From contig NZ_JAGGLK010000002.1 of NCBI RefSeq assembly GCF_017874375.1, forward strand, positions 248,001-312,000: a stretch of DNA of 64,000 nt, in the 5' to 3' direction. The notes under the pieces are model-generated. The model had not been told where the DNA came from. It saw only the letters and a program-made list of their open reading frames with translations, and ran no database searches. The DNA comes from Methanohalophilus levihalophilus (GTDB lineage Archaea > Halobacteriota > Methanosarcinia > Methanosarcinales > Methanosarcinaceae). The stretch's first letter is position 1; every line of letters begins with the position of its first letter. The position numbers were made by a program, and so were the translations under genes. Positions 1 to 9,123 of the stretch are shown in pieces.

Positions 1-509
1 TCATGAACATGGACGGTATCGACCCAGAAGCCGCATTCCAGCACAAAGTTGAAACCGGATCCGTTGTTGGTCTCGCAAACACCGAACCAATCTCCAATGA
101 AGAAATCCTTGAATTGGATGTTGAATTGCTTATTCCTGCAGCACTCGAACACGTAATCACCGAGAAGAACGCAGACAAGATTAAAGCTAAGATCGTAGCA
201 GAACTCGCAAACGGTCCAACCACACCTCGCGCTGACGAAATTCTCCACGAGAGAGGTGTACACGTCATTCCTGACTTCCTCTGTAACGCTGGTGGAGTTA
301 CTGTATCATACTTCGAAATGGTCCAGAACTTCTACATGTACTACTGGAGTGAGGAACGTGTCCACAGCCGTTTGGACAGGAAGATGACTGACGCATACCA
401 CGCAGTCCTCGAAGCATCCAAGAACTACAACATCGACATGAGAACCGCAGCTTACGTAGTTGCTATCGACCGTGTCGTAGTTGCAATGAAAGACCGTGGC
501 TGGATTTAA
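1..509 (+). CDS. gdhA: glutamate dehydrogenase, C-terminal part (5' end outside window)
   Basis: The frame is open from the left edge to a TAA at 507-509, so only the last ~168 residues are present. They match the Rossmann domain and C-terminal helices of Glu/Leu/Phe/Val dehydrogenases: a stretch reading LIPAALEHVIT, then NGPTTPRADEIL and VIPDFLCNAGGVTVSYFE, which are typical family segments around the nucleotide-binding domain. The enzyme interconverts glutamate with 2-oxoglutarate and ammonia; substrate specificity cannot be confirmed without the N-terminal half. A strong terminator follows the stop. With glnA close by (1528), this end of the window deals with nitrogen assimilation. The ATG at position 3 is internal, not a start. 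Confidence 0.88.
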   Translation, partial: MNMDGIDPEAAFQHKVETGSVVGLANTEPISNEEILELDVELLIPAALEHVITEKNADKIKAKIVAELANGPTTPRADEILHERGVHVIPDFLCNAGGVTVSYFEMVQNFYMYYWSEERVHSRLDRKMTDAYHAVLEASKNYNIDMRTAAYVVAIDRVVVAMKDRGWI

Positions 510-533
510 GCCCCGCAACATTTGTCATTGCTA

Positions 534-577
534 AAATAGCCGAATGATCCTTAGTTGGTTCATCCGGCTATTTTTTT
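534..577 (+). terminator. hairpin terminator after glutamate dehydrogenase
   Basis: Arms 534-547 (AAATAGCCGAATGA) and 560-573 pair over 14 positions with one mismatch, with a 12-nt loop, and run into a T tract ending at 577. It lies 25 nt after the dehydrogenase stop and before npdG. Confidence 0.8.
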
Positions 578-617
578 AACCAATAATTTTATTTACATTA
601 TTAATTATGGGGTTCCC

Positions 618-1352
618 ATGAAGATCGCAGTAATTGGTGGCACAGGTAGCATCGGGAAGGGATTTGCGCTCAGATGGGGCCAGAAACACGAAGTAATTAT
701 TGGCTCCCGAAACCAGGAAAGAGCCGAAGCCAAAGCAGCTGAATTTACAAGCATGCTGGAAAATCGTGGTCTTGATGCCAGTATTACGGGTGCTCTCAAC
801 AAAACAGCAGCTTCAAAAGCTGAAGTTGTAGTGCTTGCAGTCAGGTATGGTCAGGTTGCTTCAATAATTGATCAAATAAAGCCCGTACTCGACGATCAAA
901 TCGTCATATCTGTTGTTGTACCCATGGCAAAGGATCGCTGCATAATTATGCCGGATTCCGATACAATTGAGGTGACAGCAGCTGATCGTGATGATTATAA
1001 TGTGGATTACTTCTGTTACAGTACTCCCGCTTCAGGTAGTGCGGCAGAGGAAATTGATGCACTGCTTCCGGATGGGATTGAACTTGTATCTGCATTCCAC
1101 AATGTTCCGGCAGCAAAGCTTGCAAACCTGGACATCGAATTAAACTATGATATTGGTGTATGTGGAAACAACATGCATTCCAAAAACATTGTTTTTGATC
1201 TCGTCAGGGATATTTCAAATATGAGACCAATTGACATTGGCCCGCTTGAAACATCCTCTATGGTTGAAGCCCTGACTCCGCTTGTTATCAACGTAGCCAT
1301 CAGGAACAATATGAAAGATGTTGGTATAAAGTTCGTTGATGAGAACTGCTGA
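618..1352 (+). CDS. npdG: F420H2:NADP+ oxidoreductase
   Basis: A 244-residue protein that transfers hydride between reduced coenzyme F420 and NADP+, supplying NADPH for biosynthesis in methanogens. The N-terminus has the Rossmann motif MKIAVIGGTGSIGKGFALRW, followed by GSRNQERAEA, which reads as the NADP 2'-phosphate-binding SR segment of this family. The central AFHNVPAAKL and C-terminal RPIDIGPLETSSMVEALTPL segments are also typical. I chose the ATG at 618 because the glycine motif follows directly; an in-frame upstream extension to 555 overlaps the preceding terminator and looks non-coding. The gene is monocistronic, with TGA stop and ~175 bp before glnA. Confidence 0.9.
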   Translation: MKIAVIGGTGSIGKGFALRWGQKHEVIIGSRNQERAEAKAAEFTSMLENRGLDASITGALNKTAASKAEVVVLAVRYGQVASIIDQIKPVLDDQIVISVVVPMAKDRCIIMPDSDTIEVTAADRDDYNVDYFCYSTPASGSAAEEIDALLPDGIELVSAFHNVPAAKLANLDIELNYDIGVCGNNMHSKNIVFDLVRDISNMRPIDIGPLETSSMVEALTPLVINVAIRNNMKDVGIKFVDENC

Positions 1353-1467
1353 TTACCAACTACTTCCTTTTTTAGGATATCACCACTTCGTAAGTGAAAC
1401 TCCAATAAAGTGAACCAAAATCCTGTATGCTTCTTTTCTGTTTTATGTTACATTTATCACCAAAAAC

Positions 1468-1495
1468 ATGATATATCATACAGGGCGTAATCCCT
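1468..1495 (+). promoter_or_regulatory. probable glnA promoter (TATA box and initiator-region inverted repeat)
   Basis: ATGATATATCAT at 1468-1479 is a palindromic TATA-like box. The predicted transcription start, about 25 nt downstream, falls near 1500. AGGG-N6-CCCT at 1482-1495 lies between the box and the start and could be a repressor site, but it does not match the published NrpR consensus I know, so regulator identity is open. A GGTGAT Shine-Dalgarno lies just before the ATG at 1528. Confidence 0.45.
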
Positions 1496-1527
1496 CTCCA
1501 TAATACAAACAATCATCAGGTGATATT

Positions 1528-2862
1528 ATGATAATCAACACTAAAGAAGATGTATTGAAAGCAACTGAAGAACTGAATGTTAAGTTCATTCGCTTGCAGT
1601 TCACCGATATTCAGGGTGGTGTCAAGGATGTTGAGATTCCTGTGACGCAGATCCAGAAAGCCCTTGATACCGGTATATCTTTTGACGGTTCTTCAGTTGA
1701 AGGTTTTGTGAGGATCGATGAATCCGACATGGTGTTGCGACCTGATGTTCGTAGCTTCGCAATCTTGCCATTAAATTCCAAAAAGGGTATTGTTGCCCGT
1801 ATGATCTGTGATGTATACATGCCGGACGGCACTCCCTTTGAAGGAGACCCCCGCTATGTCCTTAAGAAAGTAATGAAAGAAGCTCATGAAATGGGTTACA
1901 CTTTCAATGTCGGGCCGGAACTCGAGTTTTTCCTTTTTGAAAAGGATGAGAATGGAAATTCAACGACCAAACCCCACGATTATGGACGCTATTTTGAGTT
2001 TGCTCCGACAGATCTGGCCGAAGACATCCGCAGGGATATTGTACTCACACTTACCGATTTGGATTTTGATATTGAAGCTTCTCATCATGAAGTTGCTTTC
2101 GGGCAGCATGAAATCGATTTCAAATATGGGGATGCTCTGACTACCGCAGACAATGTTGTTACTTTCAAGTATGTTACACGTGCCATTGCTAAAATAAACG
2201 GTCTTCATGCAACTTTCATGCCAAAACCCATTTTCGGTGAAAATGGATCAGGTATGCACGTAAATCTTTCTCTTTCAAAGGATGGCAATAATGCATTCTA
2301 TGATCCCGATGGGAAGATGGAATTGAGTGATATTGCATTCCATTTTATTGGAGGTTTGCTAAAACACGTAAACGGTATTACTGCAATTTCCAATCCTTTA
2401 GTTAACTCATACAAGAGGCTTGTTCCGGGCTATGAAGCACCGGTTTACATTGCCTGGTCAGGGGCCAACCGCAGTTCACTAATACGTATTCCTTCTGCAA
2501 GAAAGAAAAGCACAAGGGTTGAATTGAGAAGTCCTGATCCTTCATGTAACCCCTACCTTACTTTTGCGGCTCTTCTCGCGGCGGGTCTTGATGGAATAAA
2601 GAACAAGATAGATCCTGCCGATTTGTACACGGAAGAAAATATCTTTGAATTAACCGCCTGTGGCAGGGATGACAGGGGAATTGAAACCCTTCCGGGAACT
2701 CTGTTGGAAGCATCCAACCACCTTGAAAAAGATGAGCTCCTGAGAAATGCCCTTGGTGAACATCTCCACAATAATCTCCTTAGATACGCAAAGGCAGAAT
2801 GGGATGATTACAGGATACAGGTTCACGATTGGGAAATCAAACGTTACCTGAATGCGGTCTGA
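1528..2862 (+). CDS. glnA: glutamine synthetase, type I
   Basis: A 444-residue GSI that makes glutamine from glutamate, ammonia and ATP; cytoplasmic dodecamer in this family. The N-terminal beta-grasp domain (residues ~15-100) includes FDGSSVEGF. The catalytic domain carries the metal-ligand segment VGPELEFFLF (~130), ASHHEVAFGQHEIDF (~190-205), GSGMHVNLS (~243), NPLVNSYKRL (~290) and the ATP/glutamate-binding NRSSLIRIP (~316) and RVELRSPDPSCNPYL. Length matches the GSI-alpha group. TGA stop. It is probably transcribed alone from the TATA box at 1468. Confidence 0.96.
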   Translation: MIINTKEDVLKATEELNVKFIRLQFTDIQGGVKDVEIPVTQIQKALDTGISFDGSSVEGFVRIDESDMVLRPDVRSFAILPLNSKKGIVARMICDVYMPDGTPFEGDPRYVLKKVMKEAHEMGYTFNVGPELEFFLFEKDENGNSTTKPHDYGRYFEFAPTDLAEDIRRDIVLTLTDLDFDIEASHHEVAFGQHEIDFKYGDALTTADNVVTFKYVTRAIAKINGLHATFMPKPIFGENGSGMHVNLSLSKDGNNAFYDPDGKMELSDIAFHFIGGLLKHVNGITAISNPLVNSYKRLVPGYEAPVYIAWSGANRSSLIRIPSARKKSTRVELRSPDPSCNPYLTFAALLAAGLDGIKNKIDPADLYTEENIFELTACGRDDRGIETLPGTLLEASNHLEKDELLRNALGEHLHNNLLRYAKAEWDDYRIQVHDWEIKRYLNAV

Positions 2863-2871
2863 GCCCATAAT

Positions 2872-2882
2872 AATATATTTTA
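2872..2882 (+). promoter_or_regulatory. TATA box for the pilin-like surface gene
   Basis: AATATATTTTA lies 10 nt after the glnA stop. Its centre (2877) is ~26 nt before the ATG at 2903, so the transcript is predicted to be leaderless; no Shine-Dalgarno is visible. Confidence 0.55.
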
Positions 2883-2902
2883 TTAAAAGGTTAAATTAGT
2901 AC

Positions 2903-4549
2903 ATGCCAGTGTTGCCACGCATGAAAACGCTTTCAAGCGACGAATCTGCAGTAGCAGAGGTCGTTGGAGAGATTCTTTTGAGTGCGATTGCAGTTCTGGC
3001 ATTTGCTGCCATTGTCACTTTTATTTTTGCAAACCTTGGGGCAGACGAATCCGCACGAGTGGATGTAGATGCCTGGACGGATATTGACACTGATACGGTT
3101 TCCTTCAGGCATACCGGTGGAGAAACCATAGATGTCAGCGACATCGCATTTCTGGTGAATATTAACGGTACCATTGAGCGAATCGATTCTTCCCAGATTT
3201 CTTCTTTCTATGGCAGGGACATATGGGAATTTGGCGACACAATTGAACTGAATGTATCGGATATGTTCGGGTACAACATTACTGAAAACAGCTCAATTGA
3301 ATCGAAACTTATTCACACTTCTGCAAACCTTGTTGTTTTTGACAGTTTCTTATCTGGAAGTTCTTCACTCTCATCAGGATCTGGTGGAGTGACGCCTGAT
3401 CCCACATGTGGATTTGCAAGATGGGCATTTGACACCGGTTCCGGATCAATTGCATATGATAGCGTAGGTTCTTACGATGCTACAATCTATGGGGCTACCT
3501 GGATTTCTGCAATAGATGGCAATGGTTTGTCATTTGACGGAACCAATGATTATGTACAGAAAACCATGGATCTGCCACAGAATGAAATAACTGTTATGTT
3601 CTGGATGAAGAGTTCGGACAGCAGCAAAAGTGGAACTCCGTTCTCATATGCTGCTTCTCACAATAATGAATTCCTGATCTATAACTACCGATCGTTTGCC
3701 ATATACAGGGGTAATTCCAATGTTGCCACCGGTGTATCCGCAAATGACGGGGATTGGCATCATATTGCTGTTACATGGAAAGGCTCGGACGGCTCCACTA
3801 AATTGTACAAAGACGGCTCTCTTGCATATTCCGGTACTCTTGCAAGCGGAACTTCTATTGGTACCGGTGGTTCAGTAGTGATGGGACAGGAACAGGATTC
3901 AGTTGGTGGAGGGTTTGCCTTAAACCAGGCATTCCTGGGTGATTTGGATGATGTAAGGATATGTGATTCAATTCTCAGTGAATCGGAAATTACACAAATA
4001 TACAATGCAGTTACACTTCCTCAGGGCAGTGAATCATACCGTGTGAGTGCTTCCAGTGATGATGCAGAGGAGAGGGTTTCAAATGGTGCGATGTCGCTCA
4101 CGAGCAGTGATCTTGAACTGATTCGTGATGGCAGTCAGGATCAGGTAACAGGAATGCGTTTCCAGAACGTTGATATCCCACAGGGAAGCACGATTAGCAG
4201 TGCTAAAATAGTGTTTATTATTGACGAAAACAATGCTCAACCAACTACTCTGAATATTTATGGTCATGACATTGATGATTCGCCGGAGTTTAGCAGTTCA
4301 GATTATAACATAAGCAGCCGTGCAGGAACTTCTGCTGTTGTCCAGTGGAACAGTCTTCCCTCTCCGGATGTAGGCGAAACTCTCGAATCCCCGGACATAT
4401 CAAGTGTCGTGCAGGAAATCGTAAGCAGATCGGGCTGGAGTTCAGGAAACTCGATGACAGTAATAATTAACGGCACAGGAAAACGTGTTGTTGAATCCTA
4501 TGATGGTGTTTCTTCCAGTGCCCCCCTCCTTGTTGTGGAATACAGCTAA
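2903..4549 (+). CDS. archaeal pilin-like surface protein with LamG domain
   Basis: A 548-residue exported protein. Residues ~12-46 form a class III (type IV pilin) signal: a charged start, then AVAEVVGEILLSAIAVLAFA, the usual EVVGE-plus-hydrophobic pattern of archaeal pilins. Residues ~165-370 read as a concanavalin/LamG fold (SFDGTNDYV, then DGDWHHIAVTWKG, and DDVRICDSILSESEI). Residues ~380-548 resemble a secreted beta-sandwich domain with VTGMRFQNVDIPQGSTI and SGWSSGNSMTVIINGTGKR. It probably sits on the cell surface as an adhesin or pilus-associated protein, with carbohydrate binding inferred from the LamG fold only. The PilD-like processing enzyme is not in the window. Confidence 0.75.
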   Translation: MPVLPRMKTLSSDESAVAEVVGEILLSAIAVLAFAAIVTFIFANLGADESARVDVDAWTDIDTDTVSFRHTGGETIDVSDIAFLVNINGTIERIDSSQISSFYGRDIWEFGDTIELNVSDMFGYNITENSSIESKLIHTSANLVVFDSFLSGSSSLSSGSGGVTPDPTCGFARWAFDTGSGSIAYDSVGSYDATIYGATWISAIDGNGLSFDGTNDYVQKTMDLPQNEITVMFWMKSSDSSKSGTPFSYAASHNNEFLIYNYRSFAIYRGNSNVATGVSANDGDWHHIAVTWKGSDGSTKLYKDGSLAYSGTLASGTSIGTGGSVVMGQEQDSVGGGFALNQAFLGDLDDVRICDSILSESEITQIYNAVTLPQGSESYRVSASSDDAEERVSNGAMSLTSSDLELIRDGSQDQVTGMRFQNVDIPQGSTISSAKIVFIIDENNAQPTTLNIYGHDIDDSPEFSSSDYNISSRAGTSAVVQWNSLPSPDVGETLESPDISSVVQEIVSRSGWSSGNSMTVIINGTGKRVVESYDGVSSSAPLLVVEYS

Positions 4550-4589
4550 ACCATAATATTAATCTCAAATGCCATCGTAGCAGTTTCCC

Positions 4590-5156
4590 ATGACCGATGT
4601 GATGCTTGTATGGGATTCTCCTATCCTTTTTGAAAAACTGTTCACAGAACATGGACTTGCGTGCATGAGGGTAGATGGTGCCGCTCTTGGTACTCCTTTC
4701 CTACCGACTTCCAGATGTCTTGTCCTGCCTACAGGTTTTGCGAATACCGCTTACAGCAAAATCCATCGGTCTATCGGGAATAAAGGAAAAAAGCTTGTAA
4801 ATTTTGTGGAGAAAGGCGGGACTTTAGTTATATTCGGTCCACTGGTACAATTCTATTCTTTTGATTGGCTCCCGTTTGAACTGGAATATTTTGAAGAGCA
4901 TGAGCAACTTCCATTGCATCAGGTGAATCAGGGTGACATTTCATGTATTATTGAAGACCTGTCAGAACCGGTGGAATGTGATGGATATTTCTCAAAAGCC
5001 GATGCTATCGTGATTCTTGAAAATGAAAGAAATCAGCCAGTGATGGTGAAGAAAGAAATAGGAAAGGGGTTGGTTGTAGCTTCCACAATTCACGAATTCC
5101 CATCCGGGGATTTCATGAAATGTGTGGTTGAAAAAGGAAGTCCTTCAAAACTCTGA
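4590..5156 (+). CDS. hypothetical protein, glutamine-amidotransferase-like fold
   Basis: A 188-residue cytoplasmic protein I cannot name. The pattern resembles class I amidotransferase-like (ThuA/GATase) folds: VMLVWDSPILFEKLF at the start, CLVLPTGFANT at ~45, then FVEKGGTLVIFGPL at ~75 and IGKGLVVASTIHEFP near the end, where such proteins place a final beta strand. No catalytic Cys-His pair is evident in the usual places, so enzymatic activity is doubtful. It ends with TGA one base before the stop of the convergent DUF1894-type gene at 5158. Confidence 0.6.
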   Translation: MTDVMLVWDSPILFEKLFTEHGLACMRVDGAALGTPFLPTSRCLVLPTGFANTAYSKIHRSIGNKGKKLVNFVEKGGTLVIFGPLVQFYSFDWLPFELEYFEEHEQLPLHQVNQGDISCIIEDLSEPVECDGYFSKADAIVILENERNQPVMVKKEIGKGLVVASTIHEFPSGDFMKCVVEKGSPSKL

Positions 5157-5157
5157 C

Positions 5158-5436
5158 TCAGTATCCGCTTTTGCGGAGTTTTTCAATTTCATCTTCGGCA
5201 TTGTCCAGTTTGAGCACAAACAGCCCTGCACAGGGTTTTACATACTGGAAATAGATTGCCTTTTCGCGAATGCCAATTGGAATGGTTTCTGCTCCCCTGA
5301 GCATAACGCCTCGAATTGTGTAACCCGCTGGAACATGGTAGACTTCATCGGAATTACGTATGACGAAGTCCTCACATTCTTTTTGGGACGCCCCTTTGAG
5401 CATTATTTCGTAAGGAATATCATTGATACAGGACAT
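5158..5436 (-). CDS. methanogen-specific DUF1894-type protein
   Basis: A 92-residue protein beginning MSCINDIPYEIMLKGAS, with GYTIRGVMLRGAETIPIGI in the middle. I recognise this as the methanogen-restricted DUF1894 family from memory; function unknown. It lies directly downstream of purM on the same strand (10 bp gap), itself downstream of aspartate kinase, so the three probably share a transcript. No membrane segment or signal peptide. TGA stop, tail to tail with the gene at 4590. Confidence 0.65.
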   Translation of the reverse strand: MSCINDIPYEIMLKGASQKECEDFVIRNSDEVYHVPAGYTIRGVMLRGAETIPIGIREKAIYFQYVKPCAGLFVLKLDNAEDEIEKLRKSGY

Positions 5437-5446
5437 TTTAGGACCC

Positions 5447-6448
5447 TTAGATGAAGTCTATTCCTTTTAGTTTAATACCCTTTTCCACAATCTTCCCGAC
5501 AATTTTACCATTGCAGAGGTTGACAGCTTTTTCAGCTTCTTCCGGTGGGAGAATAATCAAAAAGCCCATTCCCATGTTGAAGGTGCGGTACATTTCAGCT
5601 TCATCTACTCCGCCTTCCTTCTGAAGGAACTTGAAAACTTCCGGTGGTTCAATCGGGTCGATGAATTCAAATCCAAGATCGGTAACCCTCTGGAGTTTCA
5701 GCAAACCACTGCCGGTAATGTGTGCAAGACCGTGAACGTTGCATTCCCGGATCACGTCCAGTACTTCCATGTAAATCCTTGTTGGAGTAATAAGCTCTTC
5801 ACCGATGGTTTTTGAACAGTTGTAAGGAAGGGGGTCATGATAGGAATATCCGGATTCCTCAATTATCCTGCGGACAAGGGTATAGCCATTGCTGTGTATC
5901 CCGCTGCTTGGAAGGCCCACAAGAACATCGCCAATTTCCACTTTTTCGCCAGTTATTATCTCGTCTTTCTTGACCATTCCAAGACAGGTTCCTGCCAGAT
6001 CAAATCCGTTGACAATTTCCGGTAAAGTAGCTGTTTCGCCACCAAGAATTGACATCTTTGAGATCTCAGCACCCTTTGCAAGTCCGACGCCAATCTGGCG
6101 TGCAAATTCCTCGGAGTGCTTTTCGACTGCCAGGTAATCCACAAATCCGATGGGTTCGGCACCGATTGCCAGCAGATCGTTGACATTCATGGCAATACAG
6201 TCAATTCCCACTGTATCCCATTTTTCGATTTCCGTTGCAATGAGGACTTTTGAACCGACACCATCTGTGGCCATTGCAAGTGCATGTTCCCCGAAGTCCA
6301 TCAGGCCGGCATAATGTCCGATGTTTGTCAGGGGTGCACCAATGCCTTCCCTGCGATAGGTCATGCTTTTTGTCAGGTTTCCAATTGTTCCTTCCTCTTC
6401 ATGAATGTCTACGCCGGAATCGGCGTATGTAAGTTTCTTTTCCTGCAA
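5447..6448 (-). CDS. purM: phosphoribosylformylglycinamidine cyclo-ligase (AIR synthetase)
   Basis: A 333-residue enzyme for step five of purine biosynthesis (FGAM to AIR with ATP). Family landmarks: start [14 protein letters not shown], then [12 protein letters not shown] (~60), [20 protein letters not shown] (~90-108), [10 protein letters not shown] (~140), [17 protein letters not shown] (~180) and [10 protein letters not shown] (~243). The start codon is TTG (complement of 6446-6448); GGAGG inside the end of the upstream aspartate kinase gene lies ~10 nt before it, which suggests translational coupling (3-bp gap). purC (49638) and purL (56280) are elsewhere in the window, so the pathway is scattered. 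Confidence 0.94.
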   Translation of the reverse strand: MQEKKLTYADSGVDIHEEEGTIGNLTKSMTYRREGIGAPLTNIGHYAGLMDFGEHALAMATDGVGSKVLIATEIEKWDTVGIDCIAMNVNDLLAIGAEPIGFVDYLAVEKHSEEFARQIGVGLAKGAEISKMSILGGETATLPEIVNGFDLAGTCLGMVKKDEIITGEKVEIGDVLVGLPSSGIHSNGYTLVRRIIEESGYSYHDPLPYNCSKTIGEELITPTRIYMEVLDVIRECNVHGLAHITGSGLLKLQRVTDLGFEFIDPIEPPEVFKFLQKEGGVDEAEMYRTFNMGMGFLIILPPEEAEKAVNLCNGKIVGKIVEKGIKLKGIDFI

Positions 6449-6451
6449 AAA

Positions 6452-7858
6452 TCATTCCTCCCTGGGAGCACCGAGTTCGAATTCCCGGTTAAGTACACGG
6501 ACTGCATCTTCGGCCTGATCGGAGCTGACAACAAACGAAATGTTGTGCTGGGATGAACCCTGACTGATCATAATAACATTGATCTTTTCCCGGCCCAATA
6601 CGCCAAAAACCCTCCCTGCAACGCCGGGTATGCCATCCATTCCGGCTCCGACGACTGCAACCACACAGATGTTGCTGTCACAGACCACATCTGCAATAGA
6701 GTTTTTCTCAAGCTCCGGCTGGAGTGCTTTTACGGCAATATCCAGATGCGCATCATCCACTACAAATGACATGTTGGCTTCGGATGAACTCTGGCTGATC
6801 ATGATAATATTCACGCCTGCATCTGCAAGAGCTGAAAAGACACGTGCTGCTGTTCCAATTGCACCAACCATTCCTGCACCGGAAATGTTGATTGCTGCAA
6901 CATTGCGGATAAGTGTAACTGCTTTGACCACATCTTCACTGCGGGTCTGGTCTGCTACAATAAGCGTTCCACCAAAATCAGGTTCAAAAGTATTTTTTAC
7001 CCTGACAGGAATGCCGTGCTTGATGGCAGGCACAATGGTCCTTGGATGAAGTACCTTGGCACCGAAGTAGGATAATTCCATAGCCTCAATGTAAGAAATC
7101 TGCATGATTGGGCGTGCATCCGGTACGATACGTGGATCGCTGGTCATGACGCCATGCACTTCCTTCCACAACCAGATCTCATCTGCTTTGACAGCAGCAC
7201 CGATGATTGATGCGGTGTAGTCAGAGCCGCTTCGACCAAGGGTTGTGATTATTCCTTCTTCACTCTCAGCGATAAATCCTGTTACCACAGGAATATGATC
7301 TTCGATAATTTCCCCGAGTGTTTTCGCTACATTCTCGTAGGTTTTTTCCAGGGGAGATGCTTTACCATAATTACTGTTTGTAACAATACCTGCCTCTCCG
7401 CCTGTAAATGCTTTTGATTTTGTTCCAAGGCTTCGTATTGCTCCGCTTATGATTGGGGCGGCGAGCCTTTCTCCATAGGAAGAAATGTAATCAATGGAGC
7501 GAGGCGTCAGCTCCCCGAGATAGCAAATTCCGATAAGTGCCTTTTCAAGTTCATCAATGCGGGCATCAATCTGTTCGATTGCTTCATCAGCAGCAGTGCT
7601 GTCATCGATGGCCTCTTCCACAGCATCATAATGTTTCTTCGCCAGATTTGCCATGAATTCCTTGATCTGTGGAACCTTTCCTTTTCTGGAAGCTTCCATG
7701 GCATTCTCAAGCAAACCGTCAGTAACACCACCAAGCGCCGAAGTAACTGCCACTACTTCATGCCCTTCTTTCTTGTAATCATTGAGGAGGCTGGCGACAT
7801 GGCGGATCTTTTTTCCGTCCGCAATGGACGTACCGCCAAATTTCATTACATATCTCAT
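6452..7858 (-). CDS. lysC: aspartate kinase
   Basis: About 468 residues. Phosphorylates aspartate, the first step to threonine, methionine and lysine. The kinase domain begins MKFGGTSIADGKKIRHVA; GRSGSDYTASIIGAA (~215) and the WKEVHGVMTSDPRI (~233) ATP/aspartate-binding segment follow. Two tandem ACT domains end the protein (INISGAGMVGAIGTAARVFS and VVAVVGAGMDGIPGVAGRVF), indicating feedback control by an amino acid, probably threonine or lysine. Three starts are possible (TTG 7864, ATG 7858, ATG 7846); 7858 is a compromise. Heads the lysC-purM-DUF1894 transcript. Confidence 0.93.
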   Translation of the reverse strand: MRYVMKFGGTSIADGKKIRHVASLLNDYKKEGHEVVAVTSALGGVTDGLLENAMEASRKGKVPQIKEFMANLAKKHYDAVEEAIDDSTAADEAIEQIDARIDELEKALIGICYLGELTPRSIDYISSYGERLAAPIISGAIRSLGTKSKAFTGGEAGIVTNSNYGKASPLEKTYENVAKTLGEIIEDHIPVVTGFIAESEEGIITTLGRSGSDYTASIIGAAVKADEIWLWKEVHGVMTSDPRIVPDARPIMQISYIEAMELSYFGAKVLHPRTIVPAIKHGIPVRVKNTFEPDFGGTLIVADQTRSEDVVKAVTLIRNVAAINISGAGMVGAIGTAARVFSALADAGVNIIMISQSSSEANMSFVVDDAHLDIAVKALQPELEKNSIADVVCDSNICVVAVVGAGMDGIPGVAGRVFGVLGREKINVIMISQGSSQHNISFVVSSDQAEDAVRVLNREFELGAPREE

Positions 7859-7941
7859 TATCAAATCACGTTTCTGTAAGCTTTAATCGTTTTTTGGCAG
7901 TATAATATGGCAGTGTAATATAAACATTATGAACCGTCATT

Positions 7942-9051
7942 TCATCTGCGCTTCCACATAAGGGCGGAAATCAGTGCAATCACTGAAATCATTATTCCGA
8001 ATCCAGGGGTTCCCCTTGGTTCGTCTGTTGTTTCAGGTGCATCCTCTTCAGTGGTATTTTGCTCCTCGCTTTCAGTATTTCCCACACTGAAAGCAAGTTC
8101 TTCCTCGACTTCCAGTCCATCTTCAGTGATTGCCTTTACAGAAACTTCATAGATACTTGCATCAAGTTCATCGGTTATTGCAGCATAAGTCCCGGCATCA
8201 ACATCCTTCCTTTCATCAATCATATCCCCATCAAGGAATACTTCCACTTTTGAGGCGGGGGCGTCAAGGGTGTAGCTGATGATTGCTGTGTCTCCTGCTT
8301 CAATGTCGCCTACTGAGATTTCAATATTTAGACCTGCATCTATTCCGGTATCTTCGCGCAGGGCTACATCTTTGAGAATGACTGTGTTTGAATCTACACC
8401 TTCGAAGAGTGTATCCACATAAGCCATAAAAATGGTATTTACCTCTCCATTACCATGAAGAGTGTAACTGAAAACATCTCCTTCCTCCAGCTCATCTTCT
8501 GTTTTTACGATATTTCCATCCTTTTTCAGTATAAGGTCTGTCATATCCGTGTCCACATCAGTGGCTGTAATTGCATACCCATTTTTAAGATCCTTTTCTT
8601 CCCCTTGAGCTACGGAAGTTCCTGAACCAAGGAGGAGGAAATCAGAATCAGATCTCTCCGGATCAAGGAACTGTTCAATCAGGATTTCGGAAATGGTATC
8701 ATCCCCATCATCTTTCATGTCGATGAAAGAGACTTTTACGATGAGATATTCCTTTGTTTCATCCTCGTCGTCTTCATCCTCGATTTCAAGAATGTATTCA
8801 TAGGGGTCGTTTTCCTTGGCAAATCCGCTATCCACTTCCTCTCCTTCAAGAGACACCTTTATCCAGAGATCTCCGTTGTTGCTGTTAATGTCCATGACAT
8901 CTATGGAATAATCCTGCTGGATTCCGAAAACATCTCCTGCGGTGGCATCTGTTTCATAATACAGGATTGGCGGTTCGTCTTCAATGGCTGCACCTACGGC
9001 TACACTTGTAAGAATTAGTAGAATTGTTGTTACAAGAATTGTGGGTTTCAC
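7942..9051 (-). CDS. S-layer-like secreted protein with C-terminal PGF-type anchor
   Basis: A 369-residue exported protein. Residues 1-22 are a Sec signal peptide (MKPTILVTTILLILTSVAVG). The body is very acidic and beta-rich, with long runs of Asp and Glu. The C-terminus has a Thr/Glu-rich linker, then TPGFGIMISVIALISALMWKRR, a PGF-CTERM-like tripartite signal (PGF, hydrophobic segment, basic tail) recognised by an archaeosortase in known cases. Predicted to be a cell-envelope protein on the outer face of the membrane. Start is GTG with a GGAGGAGGG Shine-Dalgarno 5 nt upstream. The strongly acidic composition fits a salt-adapted organism. Exact family not recognised. Confidence 0.7.
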   Translation of the reverse strand: MKPTILVTTILLILTSVAVGAAIEDEPPILYYETDATAGDVFGIQQDYSIDVMDINSNNGDLWIKVSLEGEEVDSGFAKENDPYEYILEIEDEDDEDETKEYLIVKVSFIDMKDDGDDTISEILIEQFLDPERSDSDFLLLGSGTSVAQGEEKDLKNGYAITATDVDTDMTDLILKKDGNIVKTEDELEEGDVFSYTLHGNGEVNTIFMAYVDTLFEGVDSNTVILKDVALREDTGIDAGLNIEISVGDIEAGDTAIISYTLDAPASKVEVFLDGDMIDERKDVDAGTYAAITDELDASIYEVSVKAITEDGLEVEEELAFSVGNTESEEQNTTEEDAPETTDEPRGTPGFGIMISVIALISALMWKRR

Positions 9052-9093
9052 TTTACCCTCCTCCTCCTAGATTATTTAAAGTTATTAACAGAA

Positions 9094-9102
9094 GATATAT
9101 AG
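9094..9102 (+). promoter_or_regulatory. TATA box for apgM
   Basis: GATATATAG centred at 9098, ~26 nt before the ATG at 9124. No Shine-Dalgarno precedes that ATG, so a leaderless transcript is inferred. Confidence 0.55.
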
Positions 9103-9123
9103 CAGTTTTTCCATGGTTGTAGT

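Noticed and set aside
1482-1495. NrpR nitrogen operator upstream of glnA
   Set aside because: The dyad AGGG-N6-CCCT does not match the published NrpR operator forms; kept only as a generic inverted repeat.
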